Shown here: piece by piece, positions 61,881 through 64,000 of the stretch
Numbering within the stretch: the first letter of the stretch is position 1
How the letters are laid out: each line of letters begins with the position of its first letter
NCBI RefSeq assembly: GCF_946892675.1
Contig: NZ_CAMPOV010000002.1
Span: 496,001 to 560,000, forward strand
Reading direction: 5' to 3'
DNA length: 64,000 nucleotides
Origin: Arthrobacter sp. Marseille-P9274
Lineage (GTDB): Bacteria; Actinomycetota; Actinomycetes; Actinomycetales; Micrococcaceae
Position numbers and translations under genes: made by a program
Notes under the pieces: generated by a model
Database searches by the model: none
What the model was told of the DNA's origin: nothing
Seen by the model: only the letters and a program-made list of their open reading frames with translations

Positions 61881-63446
61881 ATGACACCAACGAGCGGAAC
61901 TTCCACAGATATCAAACCCGATGCGCCGGCACAACACGCGTCATCCCCTACGACACAGGCGGGTCGTGCGTCCCACGAAACCGCCAATGACCTTAAGCGC
62001 GGGCTGAACAGCCGCCACCTGCAGATGATCGCGATAGGCGGTGCGATCGGTACCGGGTTGTTCGTGGCCTCAGGCGGCACCATTTCCCAGGCTGGTCCCG
62101 GGGGTGCGTTGGTGGCCTACGCTCTGGTCGGGCTGATGGTATTCCTGTTGATGCAGTCATTAGGCGAGATGTCGGCAAAAATTCCGGTCGCCGGTTCCTT
62201 CCAGTCATTTGCCACCCGATTTGTCTCCCCGTCCTTTGGGTTCGCGATCGGTTGGAACTACTGGTTCAACTGGGCCATCACAGTGGCCGCCGAGCTGGTC
62301 GCGGCGGGAATCATCATGGACTTCTGGTTCCCGGGGGTCCCCGGCTGGGTCTGGGCCGGCGTCTTCCTGCTCGTCTTGGCGGGGCTCAATGCGCTCTCGG
62401 CGAAGTCCTTTGGCGAGTCGGAGTTCTGGCTCTCCCTCATCAAGGTCAGCGCAGTGGTGCTCTTCCTGATCGCGGGCGTGCTGATGATTTTCGGCATCCT
62501 CGGGGATAGCTCCCCGGGACTGAGCAACTGGGAAAACCGCGATGAAGCGTTCCATGGGGGTTGGGTCTCAATCATCTCGGTCTTCATGATTGCCGGGTTC
62601 TCCTTCCAGGGCACCGAGCTCGTCGGTGTGGCCGCAGGCGAAGCCAAAAACCCGCGTCGTGAAGTGCCGAAGGCAATCCGCACTGTCTTTTGGCGCATCA
62701 TGCTCTTCTACATCGGCGCCATTTTTATCATCGGCTGCTTGATTCCGTTCAATGATCCAAGCCTGTTGGCCTCCGGCGAGGCCGACATCGCGGCGTCGCC
62801 GTTTACCCTGGTCTTCTCGCGCGCCGGAATTGCCTTCGCAGCGGCTTTGATGAACGCGGTGATCCTGACCGCCATTTTGTCTGCGGGAAACTCAGGACTG
62901 TATGCCTCCACCCGGATGTTATACGCCATGGCCCATGACGGGATGGCCCCGAAAATCTTCGGCCGGACCAATGCGCGTGGCGTGCCGATCCCGGCGTTGC
63001 TGGCGACCGCGGCCGTGGGACTCTTCGGGTTCCTCTCCGCGATCGTCGGTCAGGGCGCGGCCTACTCCTGGCTGCTGAACATGTCAGGCTTGTGCGGCTT
63101 CATCGTCTGGGCCGGGATCGCGGTCTCCCACTACCGTTTCAGGCGCGGCTTCCTGGCTCAGGGGAACAAGGTCAGCGACCTGCCGTACAAGGCGTCCCTG
63201 TTCCCCATTGGCCCACTGCTGGCCTTCGCCCTGCTGGTCCTGGTGATTGCGGGGCAGAACTACGAGGCGGTGCTTGCCGGGCGGAGCATGGAGGTGCTTT
63301 CTTCCTACATCGGTTTGCCGGCTTTCATTGTCCTATGGCTGGCCCACCGCTTCGTCACCAAGTCCAAGGTGGTCCCGCTGCTCGAGATGAATCTCGCGGC
63401 ACCAAAGGACCTCGAGGACGAAGCCCGGAACCCCCGCCCCCAGTAA
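61881..63446 (+). CDS. Amino acid permease (APC superfamily, LysP-like)
   Basis: The 521-residue, 12-helix transporter has the AAT-family start RHLQMIAIGGAIGTGLFVASGGTI, the segment FSFQGTELVGVAAGEAKNPRREVPKAIR and GNSGLYASTRMLYAMAHDGMAPK. These match lysine- and other amino-acid-specific permeases. A polar N-terminus of about 45 residues precedes the first helix. A T-tailed terminator follows at 63478. Confidence 0.9.
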   Translation: MTPTSGTSTDIKPDAPAQHASSPTTQAGRASHETANDLKRGLNSRHLQMIAIGGAIGTGLFVASGGTISQAGPGGALVAYALVGLMVFLLMQSLGEMSAKIPVAGSFQSFATRFVSPSFGFAIGWNYWFNWAITVAAELVAAGIIMDFWFPGVPGWVWAGVFLLVLAGLNALSAKSFGESEFWLSLIKVSAVVLFLIAGVLMIFGILGDSSPGLSNWENRDEAFHGGWVSIISVFMIAGFSFQGTELVGVAAGEAKNPRREVPKAIRTVFWRIMLFYIGAIFIIGCLIPFNDPSLLASGEADIAASPFTLVFSRAGIAFAAALMNAVILTAILSAGNSGLYASTRMLYAMAHDGMAPKIFGRTNARGVPIPALLATAAVGLFGFLSAIVGQGAAYSWLLNMSGLCGFIVWAGIAVSHYRFRRGFLAQGNKVSDLPYKASLFPIGPLLAFALLVLVIAGQNYEAVLAGRSMEVLSSYIGLPAFIVLWLAHRFVTKSKVVPLLEMNLAAPKDLEDEARNPRPQ

Positions 63447-63477
63447 ACCTGCTGTCCCGGGCCGGCCCGGAAACAGT

Positions 63478-63512
63478 GAGCCGGGTGGGAGCTTCACCCG
63501 GCTCCCTGTTTT
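63478..63512 (+). terminator. Rho-independent terminator after the amino acid permease
   Basis: A 10-bp stem (GAGCCGGGTG/CACCCGGCTC) with a 7-base loop is followed by CCTGTTTT, 32 bases past the stop. Confidence 0.82.
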
Positions 63513-63699
63513 CCTGCACAGGTTAAACGACTGATTCAGCCGGACTTTGCAGGCGTCACTGGGTAATGAAGCGGGGGATGGCATAGAAGAGCCATTCGGC
63601 TGGGAAGCCGCTGAATCTCTGGAACTTCCCACGGCCTTGCCTGTCCGTACTGGAAAGACTTGCTTTCGGATCATGTCCGGCAATCGAGGGGCGCCCGTC

Positions 63700-64000
63700 T
63701 CATCCTTGCTTTGGACAGGTTGCACACTCGCCTTCAAGTTCCAGGCGGTGGGCGACTGCGGTGAACCCGTGCTGGCGGGCGACCAGGGAGGCCCAGTGCT
63801 CGAGGAGGGCGCCCTTGATTTCGATGGTGTGGCCGCAGTGCCGGCAGACAAGGTGGTGGTGGGGCCCATCGCCAGCGCAGCGGCAGTAGCGGTGTTCGCC
63901 GGCCGTGCCCATGGTGTGACATCCAGGTGGCCGTCTTCGGTCAGGGCCTGCAGAGCGCGGTAGACGGTAGCGAGCGAGATCTGTTCACCGCGCCGGCGAA
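63700..64000 (-). pseudogene. Fur/Zur-family metalloregulator, frameshifted and cut by the window edge
   Basis: Reading leftward from the window end, one frame gives a Fur recognition helix (EQISLATVYRALQALTEDGHLDV). The rest of the protein continues only in another frame from about 63912 (EHRYCRCAGDGPHHHLVCRHCGHTIEI to the end). The second part has the metal-binding HHH, and the structural zinc pairs CRHC and CATC expected in Zur. A single indel near 63915 separates the halves. It may be a true null allele or a sequence error. Confidence 0.65.

Noticed and set aside
61431-61937. Overlapping open frames on both strands before the permease gene
   Set aside because: Neither has a ribosome site, family motifs or codon bias like neighbouring genes.

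Overview
The window looks like chromosomal DNA from a high-GC actinobacterium, most likely an Arthrobacter-like member of the Micrococcaceae. That is an inference from very high GC at third codon positions, frequent GTG starts, an ArsC of the mycothiol-dependent type, and overall gene content. No phage, plasmid, IS element or CRISPR array is visible. The first and last genes are cut by the window edges.

Layout: 1-3029 nitrate assimilation (catalytic subunit, then its flavin/[2Fe-2S] electron-transfer partner). 2986-4742 a WXG100-like small protein with a serine alpha/beta hydrolase. 4896-7673 purB and a Tat-exported metallophosphoesterase. 7736-7862 initiator tRNA and its terminator. 8077-11395 a BCCT osmolyte transporter, a GNAT acetyltransferase and a hotdog thioesterase. 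11437-17157 a sulfide/persulfide detoxification locus (DsrE-like protein, Cys-rich 63-residue protein, CstB-like enzyme, broken MFS gene, CstR repressor, two rhodaneses, TauE exporter). 17180-21396 rlmN, a pyrimidine-dimer glycosylase family protein, an aminotransferase, a NUC1-type nuclease and a small acidic protein. 21517-28749 a polyol uptake and catabolism locus (ABC importer, SorC regulator, xylulokinase, long-chain polyol dehydrogenase). 28856-31351 a VOC protein, two ArsC proteins and thioredoxin reductase. 31424-33555 a TetR/DHA2 efflux pair. 33595-36683 a copper operon (CsoR, CopZ, CopA). 36825-43002 a DUF2277 protein, an AAHS transporter, a divergent EamA/CGNR pair and envelope proteins. 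43013-47207 a MATE exporter and an ABC exporter with its own winged-helix repressor. 47505-57006 secreted proteins, a heterodimeric ABC exporter, a PEP-utilizing (rifampin-phosphotransferase-like) enzyme and an LAXTG surface protein. 57192-60945 a GNAT pseudogene and a DUF6421-SDR-threonine aldolase operon. 61881-63446 an amino acid permease. 63700-64000 a frameshifted Fur/Zur-type regulator.

The most informative regulatory signal is a set of six ATACCC/GGGTAT operators. All five in the persulfide locus are 16 bp long, whereas the single one before csoR is 17 bp. The two CsoR-family regulators encoded here differ at exactly the residue that separates persulfide sensors from copper sensors. 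A second clear regulon is marked by TTGCTCA-N2-TGAGCAA sites that tie the polyol importer and regulator to a dehydrogenase about 4 kb away. The least understood unit is the DUF6421-SDR-threonine aldolase operon, which may define an undescribed pathway.
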